64,000 nt of DNA from an uncultured Bacteroidales bacterium (GCA_937982115.1 CALJNE010000018.1:1-64000), one strand, 5' to 3'; shown: positions 25,438 through 34,558, counted from the first letter of the stretch. A program made the numbers and translations. Notes: generated by a model not told the origin, from the sequence alone.

Positions 25438-25800
25438 AAACAGACGAAAGTAACATATAAGTAACAACAAAGGCTATATGGAATAAGGGTTTTAGATGTA
25501 ATTCAAGCATTGTTGCCAGCTCAAAATTCAGTGTAGGTGGACAGGATAGTAAATCCATTTCTGAACATAGCCTCAACCCTCAGAAGCACGATAGTTATAT
25601 TCAGGAATTTCCCTGACACAAAAGTTCGAAGACGACGGAAATATATACACATGTTTCGAAAAAAGTTTGCAAAAATAAAGAACCCATTTGATGTTGATTT
25701 GTAAAAATTTATTCCGTTTTGAAATAATTTTTAATTTTTTTGAATTTAATTTAAAATTTTAATACCTTTATATTTAAGATAAACCTTATTAAAGGTAAGG
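25438..25800. other. Non-coding tail of the TSUP segment
   Basis: No plausible gene on either strand. The first ~200 bases have a mixed composition unlike the AT-rich surroundings (for example GGTGGACAGGATAG near 25536), then the sequence becomes very AT-rich. A perfect small hairpin AACCTTA-TTAAAGG-TAAGGTT (25782-25802) abuts the right direct repeat. The stretch may be degraded cassette sequence. Confidence 0.5.
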
Positions 25801-25857
25801 TTATTTGCCAAAAATGGATGATAAGATTACTTTTGGTAAGATTATAAACGAGTTAGC
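25801..25857 (+). repeat. Direct repeat, right copy, flanking TSUP gene
   Basis: Second copy of the 57-base element, two mismatches to 24624-24680. It carries the same hairpin arms (25804-25813, 25831-25840, the latter ending in G rather than A) and a TACTTTTG octamer at 25828-25835. Confidence 0.85.
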
Positions 25858-25915
25858 TTATCTATTTTATAACTATCAAAAATATTTACATACTAAAAAC
25901 TACCTTCTTTGTTAA
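25814..25915 (+). pseudogene. Truncated start of an HU/IHF-like gene, right copy
   Basis: Encodes MDDKITFGKIINELA and then 18 residues of AT-rich, Tyr/Lys-rich sequence that do not continue an HU protein, before a stop. Only the first 15 residues resemble the HU/IHF N-terminus. It could be a real 33-residue peptide, but the loss of similarity exactly where the repeat ends favours a truncated gene copy. Confidence 0.4.
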
Positions 25916-25953
25916 TATTTTCTAAAAAATATTTCAACAATTTGTTAGTTCTG

Positions 25954-25961
25954 TAATTTTG
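25954..25961 (+). promoter_or_regulatory. -7 promoter element of the SDR-patatin operon
   Basis: TAATTTTG, 25 bases before the ATG at 25987. Confidence 0.5.
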
Positions 25962-25986
25962 TTAAAAGAAATTTAATTATTTTTTT

Positions 25987-26799
25987 ATGAATTTAAATGG
26001 GAAAATTGCTATAATCACCGGAGCCTCCGAAGGAATCGGGAAAGCTATTGCCTTAGAATTTGCAAGTAGAGGAGCAAAAGTTGTTCTTGCCTCTCGAAAC
26101 ATAAATAAATTGGAAGAAGTAAAGACAAAAATAGAGAATAATAGAAGCACGGCTATTTGCGTTCAAACAGATGTAAGCATAGAACAAGACTGTGAAAACT
26201 TAATAAACGAAACCTTACGTAATTTCGGGAAGATTCATATTCTTGTAAACAATGCAGGAATTTCTATGCGTGCAAATTTTAACGAATTAAATACGGATGT
26301 CATCCGTAAAGTTATGGATATAAATTTCTTTGGAACAGTTTACTGCACAAAATATGCTCTGCCTTATATTTTAAAAGAAAAAGGCTTTATTGTGGGAATT
26401 TCTTCTATTTCAGGAATCACTCCATTGCCGGGACGTACAGGATATTGTGCTTCAAAATTTGCAATAAGCGGCTTTCTTAAAACTCTACGACTCGAACATA
26501 AAAAAGACGGTCTGAATGTTATGATTGTTTATCCAGGATTTACAAATTCCGAAATCAGAAAAAATGCTCTAACTAAAGATGGACAACCTCAAGGTAAAAG
26601 CCCCCGTACCGAAGAAAAAATGATGTCTGCAGAAAAACTTGCAGAAATTATCGCAAACGGTATAGAAAAAAACAAAACACAAATCATCACAACACTTCAA
26701 GGTAAAATGACTGTATTCTTTTACAGATTGTTTCCACATTTGGTTGAAAAACTTATTTTAAAAACAATGAAAAAAGAACCTGATAGTCCAAATTTTTAA
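25987..26799 (+). CDS. Short-chain dehydrogenase/reductase
   Basis: 270-residue cytosolic NAD(P)-dependent oxidoreductase. The cofactor motif TGASEGIG is at residues 11-18, NNAG near 88-91, catalytic Ser near 139-140 and YxxxK (Tyr153, Lys157, in GYCASK). An Arg after the second strand (SRN) suggests NADP preference. The C-terminal extension (about 215-270) includes a hydrophobic FFYRLFPHLVEKLI segment, which may associate with membrane. Five bases separate it from the patatin gene, so the pair may act together in lipid metabolism (inference). Confidence 0.9.
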   Translation: MNLNGKIAIITGASEGIGKAIALEFASRGAKVVLASRNINKLEEVKTKIENNRSTAICVQTDVSIEQDCENLINETLRNFGKIHILVNNAGISMRANFNELNTDVIRKVMDINFFGTVYCTKYALPYILKEKGFIVGISSISGITPLPGRTGYCASKFAISGFLKTLRLEHKKDGLNVMIVYPGFTNSEIRKNALTKDGQPQGKSPRTEEKMMSAEKLAEIIANGIEKNKTQIITTLQGKMTVFFYRLFPHLVEKLILKTMKKEPDSPNF

Positions 26800-26804
26800 A
26801 TATT

Positions 26805-27668
26805 ATGAAAAAAGATGCAGTATTAGTTTTATCAAGCGGCGGTTCTCGTGGTCTTGCTCAGATCGGAGTTATAAATTGTTTGTTAAAAAATGATTTTAAT
26901 ATTAAATCTGTTGCGGGCTCTTCTATCGGATCAATTATTGGAGGTTTTTTTGCTATGGGTAAATTGGATGATTATACCAATTGGGTTAAGCAGCTTGATA
27001 AAAAAGATGTTTGGGGTTTAATGGACTTTACCCTTAAATCTAATGGCATTATTAAAGGAGAGAAAATTTTCGACACACTAAAACAAATTATCCCTGACAG
27101 AAATATCGAAAATTTACCAATAAATTTTGCTGCAGTGGCAACAGATATTATTCAAGAAAAAGAAATAGTTTTCACATCAGGCAGTATTTACAATGCCTTC
27201 AGAGCTTCTGTTGCAATACCGGCAGTATTTACTCCGGTAATTGATAATGATACTTTTCTTGTTGACGGTGGTGTATTAAATCCCATTCCTTACGAATACG
27301 TTACACGAGATAAAAATGATTTACTAATTATTGTAAATCTATACGGCAAAAGCAAACAACATCTTAGTAAAAAAGAAATTTCAAAGGATACAAAAGAATT
27401 AAACAAAATCAAATTGTCAATAAATAAATTCCTGAATACCGAAAATAAAAAAAGCATCGGATATTATAATCTTCTTAGCAGAACTTCATCAGCAATGATA
27501 CATAAAATTGCCGAATTAAAAATAAAGCAAATTAATCCTGACATACTTATTGAAATTCCGCACGATACGGCTAAAACATTTGATTTCTTTAAAGCTAACG
27601 ACCTTATAAAAATGGGCGAAGAAATTACTCAAAAAACTTTAGAAATATATTTTAAAAAAAATAATTAA
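26805..27668 (+). CDS. Patatin-like phospholipase, RssA type
   Basis: 287-residue lipid acyl hydrolase family protein. It has the oxyanion motif GGSRG (12-16), the nucleophile elbow GSSIG (Ser40) and the DGG dyad aspartate (Asp154, in FLVDGGVLNPIP). The single-domain form without signal peptide points to a cytosolic enzyme like RssA. Co-transcribed with the SDR gene. Its stop codon directly abuts the stop of the convergent rlmD gene, with no intervening terminator. Confidence 0.9.
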   Translation: MKKDAVLVLSSGGSRGLAQIGVINCLLKNDFNIKSVAGSSIGSIIGGFFAMGKLDDYTNWVKQLDKKDVWGLMDFTLKSNGIIKGEKIFDTLKQIIPDRNIENLPINFAAVATDIIQEKEIVFTSGSIYNAFRASVAIPAVFTPVIDNDTFLVDGGVLNPIPYEYVTRDKNDLLIIVNLYGKSKQHLSKKEISKDTKELNKIKLSINKFLNTENKKSIGYYNLLSRTSSAMIHKIAELKIKQINPDILIEIPHDTAKTFDFFKANDLIKMGEEITQKTLEIYFKKNN

Positions 27669-29078
27669 TCACCTTATTCTTTTCAACAAAGCCACATTTT
27701 CAATGTGATGAGTGTGCGGAAACATATCTACCGGCTGAATTTCTACAACCTGATAAACATCTGACAAAATCTCAATATCTCTTGCCTGCGTAGCAGGATT
27801 ACAACTAACATAAATTATTCTATCGGGATTTGTATTTTTAATTTTTTTTAAAACATTTTCATGAACTCCTGCCCGTGGTGGATCCAACACAATAACATCA
27901 GGTTTCCCGTTAGAAACTATGAAATCTTCGGTAAATATATCTTTCATATCTCCGGAAAAAAACGAAGTATTGCTTAATCCATTTAATTCTGAATTTTTAA
28001 TTGCATCTTCAATAGCTTCGGCAACTGAATCAATACCCACAACTTTTTTACAATGTCTTGCCATATAAAGGGCTATTGTCCCTGCTCCTGTGTATAAATC
28101 ATAAATTACCTCGTCGGATTTGGGCGATACATATTTTAAAACAGTATCGTACAAATTTATTGTTTGTTTAGTATTAGTCTGAAAAAAAGACTTTGGATTT
28201 ATCCTGTATTTAATACCTTTAAGTTCTTCTAAAATAAAATCATTTCCTTTATAAACCACATAATTCAAATCATAAAGGCTATCATTAAATTTAGGATTTA
28301 TGAAATAAATCACTGAATTTATGTCAGGAAAGCTATCAACAACAAAATCTAACAGTTTGTAAATTTTATCTTTAGCTTCATAAGCAAAAACTAATATAAG
28401 CATCCATTCTCCGGTATCAGTATTTCTGATTATCAAATTTCTAAGAAAACCTTCATGTGTTCTTACATTGTAAAAATCATAAGAATTTTCTACAGCAAAT
28501 TTTTTTATTGCATTTCTAATTTGATTCGAAGGTTCTTTTTGTAAATAACATTCTTCAATATCCACGACTTTATCGAACATACCTTTAACATGAAAACCTA
28601 ATCCTTTCAGTTGAGGATCGGAACTTTCATATTTAGGTTCGTTATCCAGAAGCCAGCGACGAGTGGAAAATGTAAATTCAAGTTTATTTCTGTAGAACTT
28701 TTCATTTTCAGAAGGAAGAATAGGATTTGTTTTAAATCCCTGAATTTTTCCGATTCTGTACAACTGGTCGTTTACTTGTTTTTCTTTGTAAAATAACTGT
28801 TTCTTATAGGGTAAATGTTGCCATTTACATCCTCCGCAAATTCCAAAATGTTTACAAAAAGGCTCGACCCTATCGGGAGAAGCTTTTACTAAATTTAAAA
28901 TTACTGCCTCAGCATAATTTTTCTTTTTCCTGGTTACCAAAACATCCACAACATCGCCCGGAACAGCTCCGTCCACAAAAACAACAAAATTTTCATGCCT
29001 CCCTACAGCAACACCCTCAGCAGCAACATCATAAATCAACAAATCATTGATAGTAATATTTTTACCTCTTTTTCCCAC
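27669..29078 (-). CDS. rlmD: 23S rRNA (uracil-5-)-methyltransferase, RlmD/RumA type
   Basis: 469-residue SAM-dependent RNA methyltransferase. N-terminal TRAM domain (IYDVAAEGVAVGRHENFVVF...PGD), an iron-sulfur cluster motif C-x5-C-x2-C (CKHFGICGGCKW near 76-87) with a later Cys, a SAM-binding motif (YDLYTGAGTIALY), the LDPPRAGVH motif and the catalytic Cys in YVSCNPAT. The start is GTG. RlmD and RlmC/TrmA relatives share these motifs, so the exact target uridine is not certain. Monocistronic, with a consensus -7 box upstream. Confidence 0.9.
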   Translation of the reverse strand: MGKRGKNITINDLLIYDVAAEGVAVGRHENFVVFVDGAVPGDVVDVLVTRKKKNYAEAVILNLVKASPDRVEPFCKHFGICGGCKWQHLPYKKQLFYKEKQVNDQLYRIGKIQGFKTNPILPSENEKFYRNKLEFTFSTRRWLLDNEPKYESSDPQLKGLGFHVKGMFDKVVDIEECYLQKEPSNQIRNAIKKFAVENSYDFYNVRTHEGFLRNLIIRNTDTGEWMLILVFAYEAKDKIYKLLDFVVDSFPDINSVIYFINPKFNDSLYDLNYVVYKGNDFILEELKGIKYRINPKSFFQTNTKQTINLYDTVLKYVSPKSDEVIYDLYTGAGTIALYMARHCKKVVGIDSVAEAIEDAIKNSELNGLSNTSFFSGDMKDIFTEDFIVSNGKPDVIVLDPPRAGVHENVLKKIKNTNPDRIIYVSCNPATQARDIEILSDVYQVVEIQPVDMFPHTHHIENVALLKRIR

Positions 29079-29092
29079 AACTATAGTTTTTG

Positions 29093-29100
29093 CAAAAATA
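29093..29100 (-). promoter_or_regulatory. -7 promoter element of rlmD
   Basis: TATTTTTG on the minus strand, 14 bases before the GTG start. Confidence 0.55.
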
Positions 29101-29257
29101 ATAAAATTGGGGGAAAGTTTTCTGGAAAAATGACTTTCTCAACTTGCTTTCCTGTTCCATTCCCATCGCAATTTTTCCACCAAAACCTTTTTAATTCAAA
29201 TATTCAACAATTCTTTAATTTATCTGTTAAAAATTTATAACATAAATCTAAATTGCT

Positions 29258-29686
29258 ATGATAAAATATTTGTTTTCAACAAAACCCGCTCAAAACCTGA
29301 TATCAAACATCTGGTTGTTATTACTGCGTATTTCTATTGGAGCAGCAATGCTAACACATGCTTTGCCGAAATTGAATTTACTGTTTTCCGGAAATGAAAT
29401 AATGTTTATTGACCCTCTTGGAATTGGTATGACAACTTCATTGATTTTGGTTGTTTTTGCAGAATTTTTTTGTTCTATATTACTAATTACAGGTTTTACA
29501 ACTCGCCTTGCTTTAATTCCTTTAATATTTACTATGTTTATTGCCGCATTTGTTTTCCATGGTTCGGATCCATTCGCTGTAAAAGAATTATCGTTAATGT
29601 ATCTTTTGATTTATATAACTATTTTCATCACCGGTCCGGGGAAATACTCCATTGATAATTTAATTTCTAAAAGAACGATTTCATAA
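29258..29686 (+). CDS. DoxX family membrane protein
   Basis: 142-residue inner-membrane protein with four hydrophobic segments and the DoxX pattern LLLRISIGAAMLTHALPKL at the first helix and LLITGFTTRLALIPL in the middle. Family members are linked to quinone or redox/thiol-stress functions, but the role here is unknown. Stands alone between the divergent rlmD gene and a non-coding stretch. Confidence 0.85.
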   Translation: MIKYLFSTKPAQNLISNIWLLLLRISIGAAMLTHALPKLNLLFSGNEIMFIDPLGIGMTTSLILVVFAEFFCSILLITGFTTRLALIPLIFTMFIAAFVFHGSDPFAVKELSLMYLLIYITIFITGPGKYSIDNLISKRTIS

Positions 29687-30010
29687 AATTCAAACTTATT
29701 TTGTTTTTAACGCATTAGACACAAGAGAAGTTTGTCTGGCTGCGGTACTATTTGGAAGTTAGAAGTCAGAAGGTAGAAGGGAAAAGACAGCGACGAGCTT
29801 TTTCTTTTGTTACTTTTCTTTTTAAGCGGCATAAAAAGAAAAGTAAATAATATAAACCAAACAACTCACTCCAAACCGAACGTCAAAAGTACTAACCAAA
29901 ATAACTACTCAACAAGAAGTTTGTCTAAGTAAGAAACTACTAAATTATCGAAGATATTTTGTTAAAAAAAAGCAGTTTTTAAATTTTGTTTCGATTTAGA
30001 TTTGTAATAA
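29687..30010. other. Intergenic stretch with perfect inverted repeat
   Basis: No gene recognised. It contains a perfect 14-base inverted repeat TTACTTTTCTTTTT (29810-29823) / AAAAAGAAAAGTAA (29833-29846) around a 9-base centre AAGCGGCAT. Also present is a short purine-rich iteration (GAAGTTAGAAGTCAGAAGGTAGAAG at about 29755-29779, broken here as units of GAAG). The hairpin lacks a following T-run, so it is not a classical terminator; it resembles a dispersed palindromic repeat. Confidence 0.6.
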
Positions 30011-30033
30011 AAAAAGCACCACTGTGGGTGCTT
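30011..30033 (-). terminator. Terminator of tRNA-Met
   Basis: On the minus strand AAGCACC-CACAGT-GGTGCTT (stem 30014-30033) followed by a T-run, starting one base after the tRNA's last base. Confidence 0.8.
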
Positions 30034-30034
30034 G

Positions 30035-30108
30035 TAGCGAGAGGCGGGGTTGAACCGCCGACCTCATGATTATGAATCATGCGCTCTAACCAACTGAGCT
30101 ACCTCGCC
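30035..30108 (-). tRNA. tRNA-Met (CAT), elongator type
   Basis: 74 nt. Acceptor stem GGCGAGG/TCTCGCT, D arm GCTC-AGTTGGTTA-GAGC, anticodon stem CATGA/TCATG around loop TTCATAA (anticodon CAT), five-base variable loop, and T arm GGCGG-TTCAACC-CCGCC. No encoded CCA. The pairing at the first acceptor position and an anticodon stem without three G-C pairs argue against initiator tRNA. A CAT anticodon could also be a lysidine-modified tRNA-Ile2; sequence alone leaves some doubt. Confidence 0.9.
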
Positions 30109-30112
30109 GAAT

Positions 30113-30145
30113 GATTTTCTCAAAAGAAAATCGGTTGCAAAGATA
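30113..30145 (-). promoter_or_regulatory. Promoter and leader hairpin of tRNA-Met
   Basis: Consensus -7 box TATCTTTG (30138-30145, minus strand). Between it and the tRNA lies a perfect hairpin GATTTTCT-TTTG-AGAAAATC (30113-30132), probably removed with the leader by RNase P. Confidence 0.55.
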
Positions 30146-30253
30146 AATATTTTTATTATTTTACAAATAAAATATTTGTGATTTTAGAAAATTTTTATAA
30201 ATTGCGTAAAATTTAAGTTCAAATATATTTTTTTTACGAATAAAACTTTAGAA

Positions 30254-30625
30254 ATGACAAAAATAGAAATTGAATATCTTTTTAATTGTTCGCCAAAAAT
30301 ACTCTTTAACAGACTCAGCACTCCCATTGGGCTGGCAGAATGGTTCGCAGATGAAGTTTTTGTTGATGATAACATTTTTACTTTTGTTTGGGAAGGAATT
30401 GAAGAAAAAGCCGAACTTGTTGCTATCAAAGACCTCAGTTTTGTAAGATTCAAATGGTTGGAAGGAGAAGAAGATACATATTTTGAATTCAGAATAATTA
30501 CACACGAACTCACAAATGATGTAGCATTAATCGTTACAGATTTTGCTATTGACGATGAAAACGAAGAAGTTAAAGAGCTCTGGGAAACTCAAATTAATAA
30601 ATTAAAATATCTTTTGGGAGCTTAA
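30254..30625 (+). CDS. START-like domain protein
   Basis: 123-residue cytosolic protein of the Bet v1/START-like fold (AHSA1-related). Visible features are FNCSPKILFNRLSTPIGLAEWFAD at the N-terminus (the usual L..WF signature), a VRFKWLEGEEDTYFEF strand pair, and a C-terminal amphipathic helix (LWETQINKLKYLLG). This compact type is widely conserved in Bacteroidota with no established function. No clear -7 box was found; it lies 51 bases before the LptF/G-type gene, whose promoter is separate. Confidence 0.75.
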   Translation: MTKIEIEYLFNCSPKILFNRLSTPIGLAEWFADEVFVDDNIFTFVWEGIEEKAELVAIKDLSFVRFKWLEGEEDTYFEFRIITHELTNDVALIVTDFAIDDENEEVKELWETQINKLKYLLGA

Positions 30626-30649
30626 ATAAGTTTTTACATTTCTTTTTAC

Positions 30650-30657
30650 TACATTTG
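30650..30657 (+). promoter_or_regulatory. -7 promoter element of the LptF/G-type gene
   Basis: TACATTTG, 19 bases upstream of the GTG start at 30677. Confidence 0.6.
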
Positions 30658-30676
30658 CACGTTTAATTTTATTAAC

Positions 30677-32158
30677 GTGTTTAAGAAATTACACATATAC
30701 ATTATAAAAAAGTTTATCGGACCTCTCGTCTTGACTTTCCTGATATGTGTATTTATCCTTTTAATGCAATTTCTTTGGAAATACATTGATGATCTGGTAG
30801 GAAAAGGCTTAGATTGGGATATAATTGCCAGACTATTATTTTATGCTTCCTTAACACTCGTTCCTCTGGCTCTTCCATTGGCTGTGTTATTGGCTTCCAT
30901 TATGACTTTCGGTAATTTAGGAGAACGTAACGAACTTTTTGCAATGAAAGCCGGAGGTGTTTCTCTTTATCGAATCATGTTTCCGTTATTTATTTTTAAC
31001 ATTATTATTTCATTTGGGGCTTTTTATTTTTCCAATAATCTTCTGCCATATACTAATTTAAAAATGCGAAGCTTACTGTTCAGTATTCAGCAGCAACGCC
31101 CAGAAGTTTCGCTTCGTAACGGTATTTTTACTGATCCTGTTGATAATATCAGCATAAAAATTGACAGAAAATACCGCAACAGCAATATGCTCGAAGGTAT
31201 TATGATTTACGATCATCGTAACAGAGGCGGGAATACAAATGTTACAACTGCAGAAACAGGAAGCATTTACATGACCGAAGATAAAAGCGTTTTAATATTG
31301 GATTTATACAACGGATATCGTTACGAAGAAATAAAAAAAGAAGAAGACCTCAGATCTGCTGAAAAAAGTCGTCCTCATCAAACATCTAAATTCGACAGGC
31401 AAGTAGTCTATATACCTCTGGATGTGATTGAAATTAACAAAGCTAACGAAGATCTTTTTAAAAACAGCTTTGAAATGCTAAACGTAAATCAACTTAAATA
31501 TGCAACTGATTCTTTAAATAATTATCTTTTAAAAAGGAAAAAAGAAATCTGGAATAACATAATACTTTACTCATTATTTAAAGCAGAAAACAAATGGGTA
31601 AATATTCCCGAAGAAATAAAACCTATTGCTCAACAAAATGTTGGTACTTACGGCGACTCAAATAAAAAAATAATGCATGTTGACAGTGTTTTCAACAACT
31701 TAAACGACATGCAAAAAAGTAAAGTTCTGGATTTTGCCTTAAACTTTGCAAATTCAGCAAAAACTTATGTTGAAGTTTCAATTGATGAAATAAACGGCTA
31801 TAAACAATGGATTGCCCGACATAAAGTTGAATGGCATAGAAAATACGTTCTTTCTATTGCTTGTCTTTTATTTTTCCTACTCGGGGCTCCTCTTGGTTCT
31901 ATAATACGTAAAGGCGGTTTTGGGTTGCCGGTAATTGTGGCAGTTCTTATATTTTTATTGTATTATATTATCTCAATAACTTTTGAAAAAACCGTGAGGC
32001 AGGCTGTGATTACTCCTGAAATCGGAATGTGGATTAGCACTTATGTATTAATTCCTCTTGCTATATTTTTAATTTATAAAGCTGCTACTGATTCCATGAG
32101 AGTTAGCTCGCACTTTTATGAAAAAATCAACAATTTCTTTAGAAGAAAAAAACGATAA
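30677..32158 (+). CDS. LptF/LptG family (YjgP/YjgQ) LPS export permease
   Basis: 493-residue inner-membrane protein expected to extract lipopolysaccharide with the LptB ATPase. Membrane segments lie at about 13-35, 55-80 and 102-125 at the N-terminus and in the last 110 residues (LSIACLLFFLLGAPLGSIIRKGGFGLPVIVAV), the usual family signature. The periplasmic beta-jellyroll-like region between them has an extra charged/helical insertion (about 230-360), longer than in proteobacterial homologues. GTG start. The glycosyltransferase gene follows after 20 bases, so glycan or LPS genes are linked to the export step. Confidence 0.88.
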   Translation: MFKKLHIYIIKKFIGPLVLTFLICVFILLMQFLWKYIDDLVGKGLDWDIIARLLFYASLTLVPLALPLAVLLASIMTFGNLGERNELFAMKAGGVSLYRIMFPLFIFNIIISFGAFYFSNNLLPYTNLKMRSLLFSIQQQRPEVSLRNGIFTDPVDNISIKIDRKYRNSNMLEGIMIYDHRNRGGNTNVTTAETGSIYMTEDKSVLILDLYNGYRYEEIKKEEDLRSAEKSRPHQTSKFDRQVVYIPLDVIEINKANEDLFKNSFEMLNVNQLKYATDSLNNYLLKRKKEIWNNIILYSLFKAENKWVNIPEEIKPIAQQNVGTYGDSNKKIMHVDSVFNNLNDMQKSKVLDFALNFANSAKTYVEVSIDEINGYKQWIARHKVEWHRKYVLSIACLLFFLLGAPLGSIIRKGGFGLPVIVAVLIFLLYYIISITFEKTVRQAVITPEIGMWISTYVLIPLAIFLIYKAATDSMRVSSHFYEKINNFFRRKKR

Positions 32159-32178
32159 TATCAAATAGATTCGCAAAG

Positions 32179-33390
32179 ATGAACTTTTTATTTCTGACAA
32201 ATAAAATTCCATATCCCCCAAAAGACGGCGGTGCAATAGGCTTCTTTAATCTGGCAATTTCTCTTGCAAATCTCGGTCATTCAATTGATTTATTAACCTT
32301 AAACACAAATAAACATTACTTCCCTATTGATAAAATTCCACAAGATTTAAAACAAAAAATAAATTTTCACGACGTTTATATTAATACGGATATCAGTTTG
32401 GTTAAATTATTGAAAAACCTTTTATTTTCAACACTTCCATACAATGCCGAAAGATTTATTTCCGATGATTTCAAGGCTAAATTAAAATCATTATTAGCCG
32501 AAAAAGAATTCGACATTGTTCATATCGAAGGATTATATATGTGTCCGTACATCGAAATTGTCAGACAAAATTCAAATGCGAAAATAACATTACGTTCGCA
32601 CAATATTGAACACGAAATCTGGGAAAGATTAGCTTTTGAAGAAGTAAATCCATTAAAAAAATTCTATCTGAAAAAATTGGCAGCCAGAATTAAAAATTTC
32701 AAATTAAATTATCTTAATAAATATGATTTTTTGGTCCCGGTAACAAGTCGAGAACTCGAAATTTACAACTCTCTCGGAAACATTAAACCGGGATTTATTG
32801 CACCTACCGGCATAACCGAAGACAATAAAAAACTTTTTCTCGCTAATAGCAATTCTGAATACCCAGGATTCTTTTTTATTGGAGCTTTAGATTGGTATCC
32901 TAACATCGAAGGATTAAAATGGTTTTTAGAAAATATCTGGATTGATTACGTGAAAGAATATCCCAAAAATACTTTTAGTATTGCCGGTAGAAATGCAGAA
33001 CCACAGTTTGAAAAATATTTGTCTCAATTTCCTAACATCAATTATTTTGGCGAAGTTGAAGATGCCGATGAGTTTATTTCCCGTGGCTCTGTTTTGATTG
33101 CTCCTATCCTTTCCGGCAGTGGCATGAGAGTTAAAATTATCGAAGGAATGGCTGCCGCAAAAACAATTATTACAACAACTATCGGAACCGAAGGCATTAT
33201 TACCACTAACGAAATTAATATACTTATCGCCGATAATCCCGAAACTTTTTTAAATATTATGTTTAAACTTAGTGCTAACAAACAAATTCATGATGAAATT
33301 TCAAAAAATGCTCGTATCTTCGTTGCTGAAAATTATAATAATACTGTTATTGCAAAAAATTTAGCTGATTTTTACAAAAGATATATTTAG
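32179..33390 (+). CDS. GT4 family glycosyltransferase
   Basis: 403-residue GT-B enzyme. It begins MNFLFLTNKIPYPPKDGGAI, has VHIEGLYMCPY and SHNIEHEIWERLA in the acceptor domain, FFIGALDWYPNIEG at the domain boundary and APILSGSGMRVKIIEGMAAA as donor-binding motif. This subtype occurs in outer-envelope glycan loci. Downstream of the LptF/G-type gene and followed after one base by a GT2 gene, so the three form a transcription unit. Confidence 0.87.
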   Translation: MNFLFLTNKIPYPPKDGGAIGFFNLAISLANLGHSIDLLTLNTNKHYFPIDKIPQDLKQKINFHDVYINTDISLVKLLKNLLFSTLPYNAERFISDDFKAKLKSLLAEKEFDIVHIEGLYMCPYIEIVRQNSNAKITLRSHNIEHEIWERLAFEEVNPLKKFYLKKLAARIKNFKLNYLNKYDFLVPVTSRELEIYNSLGNIKPGFIAPTGITEDNKKLFLANSNSEYPGFFFIGALDWYPNIEGLKWFLENIWIDYVKEYPKNTFSIAGRNAEPQFEKYLSQFPNINYFGEVEDADEFISRGSVLIAPILSGSGMRVKIIEGMAAAKTIITTTIGTEGIITTNEINILIADNPETFLNIMFKLSANKQIHDEISKNARIFVAENYNNTVIAKNLADFYKRYI

Positions 33391-33391
33391 A

Positions 33392-34558
33392 ATGATAATT
33401 TTTGAAATAATATTTTGGCTTTCTGTTTTTCTAATATTCCACACTTATGTGTTATATCCTGTATTATTAAAAATATTAGCAAGCCGAAAGAATTTCAACT
33501 TTCAAAATAACACAGAAGAATTGCCATCGGTTAGCATTTTAATGTCCTGTTTCAACGAAGAAACTGTAATAGCACAAAAAATCGAAAGTATAATTGGTTC
33601 GGACTATCCTCAAGAAAAAATTCAAATAATTATAGGTTCAGATAACAGCAGCGACAATACAAACAATATAATTGCAAGCTATGCTGAAAAATATTCAAAT
33701 ATCATCTTCAAACCATTCTATTTCCGACAAGGGAAATCCAATATTATAAATCAACTTTATGAAATCAGTACAGGAAAAATTTTGATATTAACCGATGCAA
33801 ATGTATTTTTTGATAAAAACACTATAAAAGAAATTATTAAACCTTTTCAGAATCCCGAAATTGGATTGGTTGATTCCAATATGATAAATACAGGCATAAA
33901 ATCAGAAGGCATTTCATTTCAAGAAAAATCATACATCTCAAGAGAAGTAATAATTAAACACAGAGAAAGCCTTTTATGGGGAACAATGATGGGACCTTTT
34001 GGCGGTTGTTTTGCAATAAGACGAAATTTATACTCGCCCGTTCCTAAAAACTTTCTTGTTGATGATTTTTATATCTGTATGAAAGTATTGGAAATGAAAT
34101 ACAAAGCTATAAACAACCTTGAGGCAAAAGTTTTTGAAGATGTTTCTAACAATTTATCAATCGAATTTAAAAGAAAAATTAGAATTGCTACCGGAGATTT
34201 TCAAAACCTCAACCGTTTTAAAAAACTTTTATTCCCTCCATGGAAAGGATTGGCATTTAGCTTCTTATCTCACAAAGTTTTAAGATGGATTACTCCGATT
34301 TTTATGATATTTTCTTGGATTTCAGCATTTATAATGTCGTTTTCAAGTGATTTTTACCTTATTTTGTTTATTGCGTATAATTTTATTTTCTTTTTGGCAA
34401 TGGCTGACTTTTTACTTAAAAAATTAAATATTCATATTATAATTTTGCGATTTATTACGCACTTTTTAACTATGAATCTTGCTTTATTAATTGGAATGTT
34501 TAAATCAATAAAAGGAGTTGAATCAAATGTGTGGAAACCAACAAAACGAAATCAATAG
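33392..34558 (+). CDS. GT2 family glycosyltransferase with membrane segments
   Basis: 388-residue processive-type or membrane-associated glycosyltransferase. One N-terminal membrane segment, then a GT2 domain with [22 protein letters not shown], the DxD-like LTDANVFF and the ED-type acceptor region, followed by QNLNRFKKL in place of the classical QxxRW motif. About three C-terminal membrane segments (290-370). The end of the gene overlaps the ribBA start by 32 bases. Confidence 0.85.
   Translation: MIIFEIIFWLSVFLIFHTYVLYPVLLKILASRKNFNFQNNTEELPSVSILMSCFNEETVIAQKIESIIGSDYPQEKIQIIIGSDNSSDNTNNIIASYAEKYSNIIFKPFYFRQGKSNIINQLYEISTGKILILTDANVFFDKNTIKEIIKPFQNPEIGLVDSNMINTGIKSEGISFQEKSYISREVIIKHRESLLWGTMMGPFGGCFAIRRNLYSPVPKNFLVDDFYICMKVLEMKYKAINNLEAKVFEDVSNNLSIEFKRKIRIATGDFQNLNRFKKLLFPPWKGLAFSFLSHKVLRWITPIFMIFSWISAFIMSFSSDFYLILFIAYNFIFFLAMADFLLKKLNIHIIILRFITHFLTMNLALLIGMFKSIKGVESNVWKPTKRNQ
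34511..34517 (+). promoter_or_regulatory. Strong Shine-Dalgarno site deciding the ribBA start
   Basis: AAAGGAG nine bases before the ATG at 34527. It is one of very few clear ribosome-binding sites in the window, lies within the upstream GT2 coding region, and excludes the TTG at 34518 as start. Confidence 0.65.

Noticed and set aside
30035-30108. Initiator tRNA-fMet
   Set aside because: It lacks the three consecutive G-C pairs in the anticodon stem and the unpaired first acceptor position expected of bacterial initiator tRNA.
34518-34526. TTG start for ribBA
   Set aside because: AAAGGAG at 34511-34517 directly abuts this TTG but is correctly spaced for the ATG at 34527.
34400-34526. FMN riboswitch before ribBA
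   Set aside because: The region is the coding end of a glycosyltransferase gene and shows none of the conserved FMN riboswitch segments.
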